Source of the DNA: an uncultured Anaerolineae bacterium | Lineage (GTDB): Bacteria; Chloroflexota; Anaerolineae; Anaerolineales; UBA11858 | Assembly (NCBI GenBank): GCA_937893815.1 | Contig: CALCSH010000487.1 | Coordinates: forward strand, 1 to 5,552 | Length of the DNA: 5,552 nt | Reading direction: 5' to 3' | Shown here: positions 5,494 to 5,552 of the stretch, one piece after another | Numbering within the stretch: position 1 is the stretch's first letter | Layout of the letters: every line of letters starts with the position of its first letter | Program-made: the position numbers and the translations under genes | Notes under the pieces: model-generated | What the model was told of the DNA's origin: nothing | Seen by the model: only the letters and a program-made list of their open reading frames with translations | Databases searched by the model: none

Positions 5494-5552
5494 AGGGCTT
5501 ACGCACTTGTACAAGAGAATGCCCGAAAATAGGGGTGTGTGGGGGCGAAGCC
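5494..5552. mobile_element. Possible end of a small mobile or repeat element, cut by the window edge
   Basis: From 5494 the sequence AGGGCTTACGCACTTG resembles terminal repeats of the (A)GGACTTACGCA type found at the ends of some insertion sequences and MITEs. A TA dinucleotide sits at the boundary (5493-5494), as expected of TA-targeting elements. The right edge begins to fold back on itself: GGC-GAA-GCC (5544-5552), preceded by GTGTGTGGGG. This is what the centre of a palindromic element would look like. No transposase is seen and the other end is outside the window, so the call is tentative. Confidence 0.3.
5506..5515. promoter_or_regulatory. Palindrome CTTGTACAAG, possible operator (distal)
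   Basis: This is a perfect 10-base palindrome with the same TTGTACAA core as 5434-5443, the centres being 72 bases apart. It also overlaps the putative element end starting at 5494, so it may be part of that terminal repeat instead of a regulatory site. Confidence 0.28.

Noticed and set aside
5098..5532. A 144-codon plus-strand open frame over the glpC 5' end
   Set aside because: It is antisense to the ferredoxin motifs of glpC and reads through the AT-rich upstream region without any recognisable motif.

Overview
The window is a compact, single-strand (minus) cluster of four genes of central carbon and electron metabolism. In transcription order, right to left, they are a GlpC-type iron-sulfur protein, glucose-6-phosphate isomerase (pgi), glucose-6-phosphate 1-dehydrogenase (zwf) and 6-phosphogluconolactonase (pgl). 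All four are complete. I see no RNA genes, CRISPR array or transposase. The plus-strand open frames are shadows of the minus-strand genes.

Layout: positions 1-55 lie downstream of pgl and hold nothing firm. pgl (56-793) is separated from zwf by an 85-base gap almost filled by a long imperfect inverted repeat (811-877). zwf (879-2369) starts 4 bases after the pgi stop codon, so these two are surely cotranscribed. pgi (2374-4011) has a clear AAAGGA ribosome binding site. A 78-base gap separates it from glpC (4090-5388). The 164 bases upstream of glpC (5389-5552) are AT-richer and carry several short perfect palindromes, a weak promoter candidate and, at the right edge, what may be one end of a small mobile or repeat element.

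How the genes work together: Pgi interconverts fructose-6-phosphate and glucose-6-phosphate, Zwf oxidises glucose-6-phosphate to 6-phosphogluconolactone with formation of NAD(P)H, and Pgl hydrolyses the lactone to 6-phosphogluconate. This is the entry into the oxidative pentose phosphate (or Entner-Doudoroff) route. Neither gnd nor edd is in the window. GlpC is the iron-sulfur subunit that passes electrons from an anaerobic glycerol-3-phosphate dehydrogenase towards membrane quinones. Its presence at the head of a pentose phosphate cluster is unusual.

Organism: the Pgi is of the type found as the C-terminal half of bifunctional transaldolase/phosphoglucose isomerases. Together with moderate GC, an anaerobic-type GlpC and many G/C-rich palindromic repeats, this suggests an environmental bacterium, perhaps Chloroflexota (Anaerolineae-like). 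That is inference from general resemblance, not a database result.

The most interesting features are non-coding structures in and between otherwise ordinary genes: a G/C-rich palindromic repeat inserted in frame inside glpC, a long hairpin between zwf and pgl, and a cluster of palindromes with a possible mobile-element end upstream of glpC. I do not see convincing evidence for a wholly new multi-gene system.
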